From Streptomyces cavernae (lineage in GTDB: Bacteria > Actinomycetota > Actinomycetes > Streptomycetales > Streptomycetaceae): 64,000 nt of DNA. Position numbers and translations under genes: made by a program. The notes below the pieces were generated by a model that was not told the origin of the DNA, ran no database searches, and was given only the letters and a program-made list of their open reading frames with translations. Shown here in pieces: positions 24,871-32,976 of this stretch. Numbering within the stretch: the first letter of the stretch is position 1; every line of letters begins with the position of its first letter. The stretch spans positions 62,001 through 126,000 of the forward strand of contig NZ_RPDJ01000014.1 of the NCBI RefSeq assembly GCF_004023625.1, written 5' to 3'.

Positions 24871-26346
24871 TCAGACCACCACCCCGTCCACCTCCAGCGT
24901 CTGCACCGCCCCCGCCGCGAACGGCACGCTCACCGACTTCCCGCTCAGGTACGTGTCCGAGCGGGCCGTGTAGAGGTCGCCCGTCCCGGAGGTGAGCGTG
25001 TTCCAGCGGCGCACCAGGCCGCCCGTTCCGCCGGTCACCGTGGTGAAGCGGGAGAGGTCGAAGGTGAGGGTCTGGGCCGAGGTGGAGGTGTTCACGGCGA
25101 CGATCACCAGGCGACGGGCCGAGGTGTTCAGTGCGGCCGCGGCGTAGCTCACGCCGGTGTCCAGGATCGTCATCCCTGGGCGGATGTGGCGGCTGAACTG
25201 GGCCATCACGTAGTACTTCGTCTGGACCGTGGTCGGCTGGAGCGTGTTGGCGTCGTACGCGATCATCGCCCAGCCCGTCGTCGGGTCCATCACCTGCCAG
25301 TAGACCCAGGCGGTCGGGTGCAGCCAGCGGAAGTCGTAGCAGAGGTTTCCGGCCAGCGTCAGGCCGGTGCCGTCGGCGTCGCCCGTCTCGGAGTTCCACA
25401 GTTTCTTGCCCGACGTCGTCACCACGTCGGTGTAGAGGAGGTCGCGGCGGCCGCCCGCGCCCTGGTAGCCGTGCACGTTGACCTGGTTGACCAGGGCCTT
25501 GGACGAGGACGGGAACGCCGCCCACGTCGAGCGGGCGGTGTCGTAGTTGGTCTCGTCGGAGGCGGAGATCCGCACGCCCGTCAGTCCGCGCTTGTCCAGT
25601 TCGCTGCGCATGTACGGCAGCACGGCCGCCTGGACCGTGGCGTCCATGTGACAGCCCTCCTGGGTGCCGGTGGCCGTCCACCAGTTCGCCGAGGGCTCGT
25701 TGAAGGGGTCGACCGTCGCGAAGTTCACACCCCAGTTGTTCTTCGCGTACAGCGCCACGGCCGCCAGATGGGAGGCGTGCTGGCGGTAGTTCCAGGACTG
25801 GAGGTTGTTGCCGCCGCCGGAGGCGCCCGACGGGTTGTGGTTGAGGCACATCCACCACATCGGGGAGTTGGCGAACAGTTCGGTGGTGGCGCCCCGCGCG
25901 ACCGCCTTGGTCAGGGCGGCGCGCTGGGTGGCGTCCGCGGTCCAGTCCCAGGCCGAGGACGTCGGGTCCTCGTTGTTCCAGTTCTGCCAGTAGCCCTCGA
26001 TCTGCTTGAAGCCGGGGATGTTGGGGGAGGCGACCATGCTCTCGCCGTTCACGCTGTTCCAGCTGCACGCGCCGAGGTTGTAGCGGGCGATGTTCAGGCC
26101 CAGGCCGGGCAGGGTCCGGCCGTTGTACGTCACCGACTTGGTGGTGAAGAAGATGTCCGCGAAGTCGTCCCGGGCGCCGAACACATTGGCCCACCAGGCC
26201 AGGGAGGTGCCCCAGCCCTCCCAGTTCCCGTAGGTCCGGCCCGGGTTGACGGCGATGGTCGCGTCGGCCCGCGCGGTGCCCGTCGCCAGGGCGCTTCCGA
26301 GCAGCGTTCCGCCTGCCGCGGTCAGCAGGCTTCTTCGTCGGATCAT
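24871..26346 (-). CDS. Secreted glycoside hydrolase family 30 (endo-beta-1,6-galactanase-like)
   Basis: 491 aa from ATG 26346. The signal peptide MIRRRSLLTAAGGTLLGSA...ARA carries a Tat-type arginine cluster and ends near residue 27. The (beta/alpha)8 domain shows the acid/base Glu in DPFNEPSANWW (about Glu217) and the nucleophile in LWNSETG (about Glu320). A C-terminal beta sandwich (about 400-491) completes the GH30 layout. The closest match I recall is the Streptomyces endo-beta-1,6-galactanase group that trims arabinogalactan side chains of plants. The exact substrate is inferred. The frame extends to 26433 but lacks an export signal there. Confidence 0.85.
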   Translation of the reverse strand: MIRRRSLLTAAGGTLLGSALATGTARADATIAVNPGRTYGNWEGWGTSLAWWANVFGARDDFADIFFTTKSVTYNGRTLPGLGLNIARYNLGACSWNSVNGESMVASPNIPGFKQIEGYWQNWNNEDPTSSAWDWTADATQRAALTKAVARGATTELFANSPMWWMCLNHNPSGASGGGNNLQSWNYRQHASHLAAVALYAKNNWGVNFATVDPFNEPSANWWTATGTQEGCHMDATVQAAVLPYMRSELDKRGLTGVRISASDETNYDTARSTWAAFPSSSKALVNQVNVHGYQGAGGRRDLLYTDVVTTSGKKLWNSETGDADGTGLTLAGNLCYDFRWLHPTAWVYWQVMDPTTGWAMIAYDANTLQPTTVQTKYYVMAQFSRHIRPGMTILDTGVSYAAAALNTSARRLVIVAVNTSTSAQTLTFDLSRFTTVTGGTGGLVRRWNTLTSGTGDLYTARSDTYLSGKSVSVPFAAGAVQTLEVDGVVV

Positions 26347-26644
26347 GGTCTCGTCTCCGTCCCACTCGAATGCCGGTCGTCCCGCCGGCTGCCGGTCGTC
26401 CCTCCGGGGGTGGGTCTGTTGCGCGCATGCCATGGAAGCCCCTGAGGGGGAGGGGGCTTGGGAGGGTCACTGGGCGGAAAGAAGCATCGGGGGTGGCGGG
26501 CGAGGTTGTCGAGATGCCTGCAACGGTTTCTTATGACCGTTGTGAGAAGGGTGATCGGAAGTCCGCCCCGTCGAACAATCTGACGATCCTGTATAACGGC
26601 AAGCAGGACCGGCACAGCATCGAGGAGAGGAAAGGAGGCCCACC

Positions 26645-26956
26645 GTGGCTCGTCCCTGGCTGAACCTGCGTCCCGCGGCCGCGCTGTTGATCCTCCTCCT
26701 CGAAGTAGCCCTCCTCGACACCGGCAGCCTCACCGCCGCCGTCGCCGTCGCCGCGACCACCGCGGCCGGCTCCGCACTCGCCCTCTGCGCCGTCATCGCC
26801 GCGCGCTGCGCCCCGGCCGTACCGCCGACACGGGTGCGGACGGCCATCCGCGACCGTGAACACCGCACGGCCTTCCTGCCGCAACGCGATCCCGACGCCT
26901 CGGGCCGGACGCGTCCGCGAGCACCCGGGCGTGCCCTCCTGACGGCCGCCGCGTAG
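26645..26956 (+). CDS. DUF6412 small membrane protein
   Basis: 103 aa, GTG start after AGGAGG. There are two hydrophobic helices (about 10-27 and 30-55) and a basic tail (IRDREHRTAFLPQRDPDASGR) typical of DUF6412. It precedes a YidC-like gene, an arrangement I know from other Streptomyces, so a role around membrane protein insertion is possible. The pair is separated by a mobile-looking repeat (27015-27145). Confidence 0.7.
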   Translation: MARPWLNLRPAAALLILLLEVALLDTGSLTAAVAVAATTAAGSALALCAVIAARCAPAVPPTRVRTAIRDREHRTAFLPQRDPDASGRTRPRAPGRALLTAAA

Positions 26957-27014
26957 CGGACTCCCCCTCCGACAAGGGCCCCGCCCCGCGGGTGGCCGTC
27001 GCGCCGCATGTCCT

Positions 27015-27145
27015 AGTGCCGCAACAGGCAACGTCCGCCCCGTCGCGATGCCCGGCACTCCCCCAAGCTCTTCGAGCAGGGGGTGCCCCCAGAGCACGCA
27101 CCGGACGCCGCTCCTTACCGGGCAAACGTTGCCTGCCGCAGCACC
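27015..27145. mobile_element. MITE-like element with 20-bp terminal inverted repeats
   Basis: The left end AGTGCCGCAACAGGCAACGT (27015-27034) is the inverted match (16 of 20 bases) of the right end at 27126-27145. In between is a C/G-rich hairpin (CCCCCAAGCTCTTCGAGCAGGGGG). A 30-base stretch ending at the right terminus (27105-27134) recurs exactly, inverted, at 36519-36548. There is no transposase, so it is a non-autonomous repeat. It sits in the spacer between DUF6412 and YidC genes. Confidence 0.65.
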
Positions 27146-27213
27146 AGTCCGTGGCACCGGCAACCCCGGCGCCACGGAACTCCCGGCACGACGAGACCCC
27201 GGAGGGCTCACCC

Positions 27214-27972
27214 ATGTCCGTCTTCGCCAGCCTGGTCGAGCACTTGGCCGACCTGCTGCAGCCGCTCTTCCACGCTTCGGCGGTAGCCGTCGCGATCATC
27301 CTGTTCACCGCTTTCGTACGGCTCCTCGTCCACCCCCTGTCCCGGGCCGCGGCACGTGGGCAGCGGGCCAAGGCCAGGCTCCAGCCGCAGATCGCCGAAC
27401 TGCGCAGGAAGCACGGGAAGCACCCCGAGAAACTGCAGCGGGCGATCATGGACCTGCACGCCAAGGAGCAGGTCTCGCCGCTGGCCGGATGCTTGCCGAG
27501 CCTGATCCAGCTGCCCGCCTTCTTCCTGCTCTACCACCTCTTCTCCAACTCCTCGATCGGCGGGGAGCCCAACTCCCTGCTCGACCACAAGCTGCTCGCG
27601 GCCCCGCTCGGGGACCGATGGACCGACGCGCTGGCAGAGGGCGGGCCGTTCGGTGCGCACGGCCTGGTCTATCTCGGGCTCTTCGCGGTGGTCGTCGCGG
27701 TCGCGACCTTCAACTACCGCCGTACGAAGCTGATGATGGCGGCCTCGCCGATGCCCATCGCCGGGGCGGGCGGGGACCAGCAGGTGCCCGGGCTCGGCGC
27801 GATCACCAAGATCATGCCGCTGATGTCCTTCTTCACCCTGATCACGGTGGCCGTCGTACCGCTGGCCGCCGCGCTGTACGTGGTGACCAGTACGACATGG
27901 AGCGCGGTGGAGCGGGCGGTGCTCTACCGCGACATGCCCGGCGCGGCAGGCGCGACCGCCCTCGCCGCATGA
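27214..27972 (+). CDS. YidC/Oxa1-family membrane protein insertase
   Basis: 252 aa from ATG 27214, with CCGGAGG eight bases upstream. It has the conserved Oxa1 core: first helix AVAVAIILFTAFVRLLVHPLS, a basic cytoplasmic loop (RGQRAKARLQPQIAELRRKHGKHPEKLQ), KEQVSPLAGCLPSLIQLPAFFLLYHLF, then three further helices ending in PLAAALYVVTSTTWSAVER. The hydrophilic-groove Arg is in the first helix (TAFVRLL). It is shorter than the main YidC that sits beside rnpA/jag, so it is probably a second insertase paralogue. Confidence 0.85.
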   Translation: MSVFASLVEHLADLLQPLFHASAVAVAIILFTAFVRLLVHPLSRAAARGQRAKARLQPQIAELRRKHGKHPEKLQRAIMDLHAKEQVSPLAGCLPSLIQLPAFFLLYHLFSNSSIGGEPNSLLDHKLLAAPLGDRWTDALAEGGPFGAHGLVYLGLFAVVVAVATFNYRRTKLMMAASPMPIAGAGGDQQVPGLGAITKIMPLMSFFTLITVAVVPLAAALYVVTSTTWSAVERAVLYRDMPGAAGATALAA

Positions 27973-28065
27973 GAAGCGCAGGTTCTCGTCGACGGGTATT
28001 GCGGACGGGCCCTCCGAGATCAGAGGATCGACGAGACATCCGATGGCTGCACCGGGAGAGAGACC

Positions 28066-28923
28066 ATGAAGCTGCTGCGAGTGGGTACGGCGGGGGCGGA
28101 GCGGCCGGCGCTGCTCGACGCCGACGGGAACCTGCGCGATCTGTCCGGGCTGGTGCCGGACATCGACGGGGCGCTGCTGGCCGACGCCGCCGCACTCGGG
28201 CGGATCCGGTCGGCCGCCGACTCCGGCGAGCTGCCCGTGCTGGACGCGGAAGGGCTCCGCGTCGGGCCGCCGCTGGCCCGGATCGGGAAGATCGTTTGCA
28301 TCGGGCTCAACTACCACGACCACGCCACCGAGACCGGTGCCGAGCCGCCCGCCGAGCCGGTGCTCTTCATGAAGGCGGCGGACACGGTCGTGGGCCCGCA
28401 CGACACCGTCCTCGTCCCGCGCCGGTCCGAGAAGACGGACTGGGAGGTGGAGCTCGCAGTCGTCATCGGCCGCACGGCCCGCTACCTCGAGTCGCACGAG
28501 GAGGCGCTCGCGCACGTCGCCGGGTACGCGGTGGCGCACGACGTCTCCGAGCGCGAGTTCCAGATCGAGCGGGGCGGTCAGTGGGACAAGGGCAAGAACT
28601 GCGAGACGTTCAACCCGCTCGGGCCCTGGCTCGTGACCGCCGACGAGGTCCCCGACCCGCAGGCGCTCTCCCTCAGGCTCTGGGTCAACGGCGAGCTGAA
28701 GCAGGACGGCAGCACCTCGGATCAGATCTTCCCGGTGGCCGAAGTGGTGCGCTACCTCAGCCAGTTCATGACGCTCTACCCGGGCGACGTGATCAACACC
28801 GGAACCCCGGCGGGTGTGGCGATGGGCCACCCGGAGCCGAAGCCGTACCTGCGGGCCGGTGATGTGGTGGAGCTGGAGATCGCGGGGCTGGGGCGGCAGC
28901 GGCAGGAGTTCAAGGACGCGTAG
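28066..28923 (+). CDS. Fumarylacetoacetate hydrolase family protein
   Basis: 285 aa with a good ribosome site (GGAGAGAGACC-ATG). An N-terminal cap (1-70) is followed by the FAH fold: IVCIGLNYHDHA, PVLFMKA, the metal-binding DWEVELAVVIG (Glu/Asp ligands) and the DKGKNCETFNPLGPW loop, ending VINTGTPAGV and ELEIAGLG. The family cleaves carbon-carbon bonds in 2-oxo acids (ureidoglycolate lyase, acylpyruvase, 2-hydroxyhepta-diene-dioate isomerase). The residues point to the acylpyruvase/oxaloacetate decarboxylase branch but do not fix the substrate. Confidence 0.85.
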   Translation: MKLLRVGTAGAERPALLDADGNLRDLSGLVPDIDGALLADAAALGRIRSAADSGELPVLDAEGLRVGPPLARIGKIVCIGLNYHDHATETGAEPPAEPVLFMKAADTVVGPHDTVLVPRRSEKTDWEVELAVVIGRTARYLESHEEALAHVAGYAVAHDVSEREFQIERGGQWDKGKNCETFNPLGPWLVTADEVPDPQALSLRLWVNGELKQDGSTSDQIFPVAEVVRYLSQFMTLYPGDVINTGTPAGVAMGHPEPKPYLRAGDVVELEIAGLGRQRQEFKDA

Positions 28924-28938
28924 CGCGCCTCCGCCGGG

Positions 28939-29358
28939 TCAGCGGTCTGCCGTGCCCGGCGGTACCACCCAGCGGGTGGCCTGGCCGGTGATCGAGGCGA
29001 TGGTCTCGTAGTCGCCGTCGTAGTGGAGCACTGTGACGCGGTGACGCTCGGCAGTGGCGGCGATCAGCAGGTCGGCCATGGACAGCGAACGATGGACACC
29101 CCGGGCGAGAGCTTCCCGCTGGACAGTGAGGACGCGGTCCCAGACCTCGTCGGGTGTTGGCAGTAGTTCGAAGCCGTACAGCAGGAGACGGATCCGGTCG
29201 CCGTCGGCCTTGTTGCGCGCGCTGTAGACCAGTTCCCACTCGACGGGGGCACAGATGGCCAGCAGGCCCCGCTCGTCCAGGTCGTCCAGCACGGCGGCCA
29301 CTGTGCTCTGGTTCCAGCGGGCCAGGGCGGACTTGTCGACGAGGAACCGTTCGGTCAC
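28939..29358 (-). CDS. PIN-domain toxin (VapC-like)
   Basis: 139 aa, GTG start overlapping the antitoxin stop as GTGA. PIN-domain acidic residues are present: Asp8 in FLVDKSAL, Glu42 in VEWELV, Asp96 in SMADLLIAATA and Asp114 or Asp116 in HYDGDYE. These proteins are Mg-dependent endoribonucleases, many of which cut tRNA or rRNA. The cognate antitoxin lies directly upstream. All active-site residues look intact, so the toxin is probably functional. Confidence 0.9.
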   Translation of the reverse strand: MTERFLVDKSALARWNQSTVAAVLDDLDERGLLAICAPVEWELVYSARNKADGDRIRLLLYGFELLPTPDEVWDRVLTVQREALARGVHRSLSMADLLIAATAERHRVTVLHYDGDYETIASITGQATRWVVPPGTADR

Positions 29359-29618
29359 GCGACGGCTCCGCCCCTGTCCGAGGAGTTCTCCCCGTCCGTG
29401 GCGCTTGCCGCGTCCGCGCCCTTGGGGCCGGTGGAGGCCACGATGTCACTGAAGTCGAACTCGCCCGTCTTGATCGCCTCAGCGAACTCCCGGCGTAGAT
29501 GGCGCTTCACCGCGTCTTCCATCGCCATACGAACGGCCTTGGCCTTTATGGTCGTGCCGTAAATACGCATGGCTTCGGCGACCATCCGGTCATCGAGGTC
29601 GATCACGGTCCGGGACAT
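29355..29618 (-). CDS. VapB-like antitoxin (DUF2191 type)
   Basis: 87 aa from ATG 29618, after GAGGGAGGG. The N-terminus SRTVIDLDDRMVAEAMRIYGTTIKAKAVRMAMEDAVKR is a ribbon-helix-helix DNA-binding domain. The acidic C-terminus (FDFSDIVAST onward) would wrap the toxin. It is coupled to the downstream toxin gene and likely autorepresses through the boxes at 29656-29686. Confidence 0.85.
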   Translation of the reverse strand: MSRTVIDLDDRMVAEAMRIYGTTIKAKAVRMAMEDAVKRHLRREFAEAIKTGEFDFSDIVASTGPKGADAASATDGENSSDRGGAVA

Positions 29619-29653
29619 GCGCGGGCCCTCCCTCAAGACAGGTGAACACTTTC

Positions 29654-29688
29654 AACGATATCGTTCACCAGGGTGATGCGATATCGAA
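29654..29688 (-). promoter_or_regulatory. Paired palindromic boxes, VapBC operator candidate
   Basis: Two exact copies of the palindrome CGATATCG lie at 29656-29663 and 29679-29686, 23 bases (about two helix turns) apart. They sit 40-70 bases upstream of the antitoxin start, where ribbon-helix-helix antitoxins usually bind. Confidence 0.6.
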
Positions 29689-29709
29689 TGAGTGTCACAG
29701 GCGTGAGTG

Positions 29710-30816
29710 TCACAGGTGCACGGTGATTCCCTCGCGCGCCGACCGCCGCGCCGCCTCCAGCACGCCCAGGGCCGCCGCGGCCTGCGACGCCGGAACGGGG
29801 TTGTGCCCGGGGCCCTCGCGCAGGGCCGCCGCGACCGCCGCGTAGTACGCCGGGTACGCGCCCGGGAGAGTCGGTACGGGGTGGCCGCCGCCGGTCAGCG
29901 GTGACTCCCCGGCGCCCAGGCGGCCCCACATCTCCTCCGGTTCCGCGCCCCACTCCTGGTCGGCCATCGCAACCGAGTCGGCCGCCGGACGCCGGCCCTC
30001 GCGCAGCGCAGCCTCCTGCGGATCCAGGCCGTACTTGACGAAGCCCGCCTGCGAGCCGAGCACCCTGAAGCGCGGGCCGAGCTGGGGGGTAATGGCGGAG
30101 ACGTACAGATGTGAGCGGACCCCGCCGGTGTGGGTGATCGCGATGAACGTGTCGTCGTCGGCCTGCGCGCCCGGGCGGCGGACGTCCACCTCCGCGTAGA
30201 CCTGGGCGGCGGGACCGAAGAGGACCAGGGCCTGGTCGACGACATGGCTGCCGAGATCGTAGAGCAGACCTCCGATCTCTTCCGGGGCACCGGACTCGCG
30301 CCAGCCGCCCTTCGGCTGCGGGCGCCAGCGCTCGAAGCGGGACTCGAAGCGCCGGACGTCGCCCAGTTCGCCCTTTTGCAGCAGGTTCTGGACGGTCAGG
30401 AAGTCGCCGTCCCAGCGGCGGTTCTGGAAGACGGACAGCAGCAGACCGCGCTCGTCCGCGAGCCGGTCCAGTTCCCGGGCCTCGGCGGCCGTGCCCGCCA
30501 GCGGCTTGTCCACGACGACCGGGAGGCCCGCCTCGAGGGCCGCGGTGGCGATCGGGACGTGTGTCTTGTTCGGGGAGGCGACCACGACCAGGTCCAGCTC
30601 ATCGGCTCGGCGCAACAACTCGTCGGGGGTTTCGGCGAACCGGATTCCCGGGTACTCGGAGTGCGCTTGGGCCCGGCGCTCGGGGTTCGCGGTGACCACC
30701 GTGTCCAGGGTGAGGCCCGGGGTGGCGGCGATCAGCGGGGCGTGGAAGACGGAGCCCGCGAGACCGTAGCCCACCAGGGCCACGCGGAACGGGGAGCCGG
30801 AGCCTGTGCCAGTCAT
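29710..30816 (-). CDS. Gfo/Idh/MocA family oxidoreductase
   Basis: 368 aa. The N-terminal Rossmann domain starts FRVALVGYGLAGSVFHAPLI (GxGxxG-like dinucleotide loop). The EKP-type signature appears as VVVDKPLAG with catalytic Lys. The C-terminal alpha/beta domain includes GGLLYDLGSHVVDQAL, whose Asp/His are the usual active-site pair. Such enzymes oxidise sugars, inositols or related cyclitols with NAD(P). It is divergent from a ROK regulator with a shared palindrome, which supports a sugar-related inducible role. There is no clear ribosome site before ATG 30816. Confidence 0.85.
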   Translation of the reverse strand: MTGTGSGSPFRVALVGYGLAGSVFHAPLIAATPGLTLDTVVTANPERRAQAHSEYPGIRFAETPDELLRRADELDLVVVASPNKTHVPIATAALEAGLPVVVDKPLAGTAAEARELDRLADERGLLLSVFQNRRWDGDFLTVQNLLQKGELGDVRRFESRFERWRPQPKGGWRESGAPEEIGGLLYDLGSHVVDQALVLFGPAAQVYAEVDVRRPGAQADDDTFIAITHTGGVRSHLYVSAITPQLGPRFRVLGSQAGFVKYGLDPQEAALREGRRPAADSVAMADQEWGAEPEEMWGRLGAGESPLTGGGHPVPTLPGAYPAYYAAVAAALREGPGHNPVPASQAAAALGVLEAARRSAREGITVHL

Positions 30817-30821
30817 GTGTC

Positions 30822-30848
30822 CACTTAAGCAACGCTGTTGATTAAGTG
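30822..30848. promoter_or_regulatory. 27-bp inverted repeat, ROK operator candidate
   Basis: CACTTAA on the left and TTAAGTG on the right enclose further matching arms (CAAC and GTTG), giving a near-perfect palindrome. It begins five bases upstream of the oxidoreductase start and ends 21 bases before the regulator start. A bound regulator could therefore block both divergent genes. Confidence 0.7.
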
Positions 30849-30869
30849 CAAGCGGGGGAGAATGGTCCT

Positions 30870-32210
30870 GTGAAGAGGACGCAGACCGGAACGTATGCCG
30901 GGTCGTACGCAGGAGGTACGGCAGCCGGAGCGGGCACGGCTGGGGCGAATCTGGACGCGCTGCGCAGCCACAACACCGCGTTGGTGCTCGATCTGCTGCG
31001 TGCCGCCGGGGCGGAGGGGCTGAGCCGTACGGAGCTGGCCGAGCGCACCGGGCTCACCCCCCAGGCCGTCAGCAAGATCACGGCCCGGCTGCGTACCGAG
31101 GGTTTCGTCGCGGAGGCGGGCCGCCGGGCGTCCACCGGGGGCAAACCGCGCACGGTGCTGCGGCTGGAGCCGGGGGCGGCGTACGCGGTGGGGGTGCACC
31201 TCGACCGGGACGAGCTGCACGTGGTCCTCGCGGACCTGACCGGCGCGGTGGTGGCCGAACGGAGGGCGCCACTGGGCCTGGGGGCGGGGGCCGGGGTGGT
31301 GCTCGACAGGGTGGTGGGAGAGGTCGACGCGCTGCTGGCCGGGGCCGAGGGGGCGAACGGATCGGCTGGGCCGGTGGCGGGAGCCGCTGGGCCTGCCGGA
31401 TTCGTCGGGCCCACTGGCAGTGGGGCGGCTGGGACTGGGGCGGCTGGGACTGGGGCCCTTGCCGTCGGCGGGGCCATTGGGACCCCTGAAGCCGCCGAGC
31501 CCGCTGGGACCGGTGCCCGTTTCGCTTCCGGGAGCGGGGCCCGTCCCCCCGTGCTTGGTGTGGGAGTCGCACTGCCGGGGCCTCTCGACCACCTCCGAGG
31601 CGTGCTCCACCGGGTCACCGGGTTTCCCGACTGGGACGGCTTCCCGCTGCGGGACGCACTCGCACGACGGCTCGAGATGGAGGTCGTCGTGGACAAGGAC
31701 ACCAATGCCGCGGCGTTGGGGATCGCCGTCGGCGGCGGACTGGGCGGGGCGTACGGCTCCTTCGCCTACCTCCATCTCGGTACGGGGCTGGGGGCCGGGC
31801 TCGTACTCGACGGAACCGTGTACCGGGGCGAGCGGACCGGGGCGGGCGAGTTCGGCCACCAGGTGATCCAGCTGGACGGGCCGCCGTGCGAGTGCGGGAA
31901 CCGTGGGTGCATCGAGGCGCTGTGTCTCGCCGCGGTCGCGCGCGGCGCGGTGGACGAGGCGGCGCGCGTCCTCGGCACGGGGGCCGCGAACCTCGTGGGC
32001 CTGCTCGACATCGACCTGGTGCTGCTGGGCGGACGGGCGATCGCCGTGGATCCGGAGCGGTTCGAACGGGGAGTCGGAGCGGTCCTGTTGGCCCGCGCCC
32101 GGCGCACGGGATCGACCTCCCCGGTCCCGGTCCGGATCGCCTCCGGCGGAGTCGCGGAGGGGGCGGCGCAGCTGCTGCTGGCACCGGTGTTCGGCAGAGA
32201 ACCGGGGTGA
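30870..32210 (+). CDS. ROK family transcriptional regulator with low-complexity insert
   Basis: 446 aa from GTG 30870, preceded by GGGGGAG. A winged helix-turn-helix (LSRTELAERTGLTPQAVSKITARLRTEGFV) is followed by the two-lobed ROK sugar-kinase fold. The Zn-binding motif CECGNRGCIE is intact, as are the KDTNAAALG and LHLGTGLGAGLVLDG phosphate and sugar loops. Roughly 70 residues between the first two strands of the ROK fold are Gly/Ala/Pro-rich (GAAGTGAAGTGA and similar), encoded by short DNA repeats such as GGGGCGGCTGGGACT. This insertion is unusual and probably a surface loop. It likely controls the divergent oxidoreductase. Confidence 0.85.
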   Translation: MKRTQTGTYAGSYAGGTAAGAGTAGANLDALRSHNTALVLDLLRAAGAEGLSRTELAERTGLTPQAVSKITARLRTEGFVAEAGRRASTGGKPRTVLRLEPGAAYAVGVHLDRDELHVVLADLTGAVVAERRAPLGLGAGAGVVLDRVVGEVDALLAGAEGANGSAGPVAGAAGPAGFVGPTGSGAAGTGAAGTGALAVGGAIGTPEAAEPAGTGARFASGSGARPPVLGVGVALPGPLDHLRGVLHRVTGFPDWDGFPLRDALARRLEMEVVVDKDTNAAALGIAVGGGLGGAYGSFAYLHLGTGLGAGLVLDGTVYRGERTGAGEFGHQVIQLDGPPCECGNRGCIEALCLAAVARGAVDEAARVLGTGAANLVGLLDIDLVLLGGRAIAVDPERFERGVGAVLLARARRTGSTSPVPVRIASGGVAEGAAQLLLAPVFGREPG

Positions 32211-32379
32211 CGGGCGGGGCTGAGCCGACTGGCGTGGGCTGAGCTAACCGGGGGACGGAGCTGGCGGGCGAGGACTGAGCTGACCGGCGAGGACGGAGCC
32301 TACGGGTGGGGCGCGGTCGGCAGGCGGAGGCACGGAGTTTCTCTGCCGGGCTGACCGAGTCTGTGCGGACGAGGACGAC

Positions 32380-32720
32380 TGGTGCACGGGGACGGCCGGT
32401 GGACGGGGCCGACTGGCGGACGGGTACGGCCGGCGGACGGGGATTGCGGGCGGAGGGGACGGCCGGCGGACGGGGACGGCCGGTGAACGAGCACGGCCGG
32501 TGCACGGGCCGACTGGCGGACGGGTACGGCCGGCGGACGGGGATTGCGGGCGGAGGGGACGGCCGGCGGACGAGGACGGCCGGTGAACCAGCACGGCCGG
32601 TGCACGGGCCGACTGGCGGACGGGTACGGCCGGCGGACGGGGATTGCGGGCGGAGGGGACGGCCGGCGGACGAGGACGGCCGGTGAACCAGCACGGCCGG
32701 TGCACGGGGCCGTCTGGCGG
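32380..32720. repeat. 100-bp tandem repeat, about 3.4 copies
   Basis: A unit beginning CGGTGAACCAGCACGGCCGG recurs at 32481, 32581 and 32681, an exact 100-base period with one or two differences per copy. A partial unit lies before the first. Each unit itself contains shorter ACGGCCGGCGGACG repeats. It occupies the 766-base gap after the ROK gene; the open frames inside it are repeats, not recognisable proteins. Confidence 0.85.
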
Positions 32721-32976
32721 GCGGGGACCGTCCGCCGACCGTGCGGGGCCGTTGGCGAGGGCCGGTTGACGCGGGCGGCCGTGGCCGGCTGGGCGGGAAT
32801 CGGGAAGAGCCCGTGTTGGGCCGGGCGAGGGGTGTTCGGCCGCCGAACGGGGTCGTGTGAGGGCGTGGTTTCCGCGGTGGTGCGCGGGGCCCTGGCAGCG
32901 TCACGAGTCTTGCCAGGCACCGCCGCCTACGTCCCCGACACCGGTCCCGTCCACTCCCGATCGGCAAAGGCCTCCC

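Noticed and set aside
24866..26470. 534-codon frame overlapping the GH30 gene in another minus-strand frame
   Set aside because: The translation is Arg/Gly/His-rich shadow sequence, whereas the GH30 frame has a signal peptide and both catalytic glutamates.
32380..32720. 100-bp periodic repeat considered as a CRISPR array
   Set aside because: The whole 100 bases are conserved in each unit, so there are no unique spacers.
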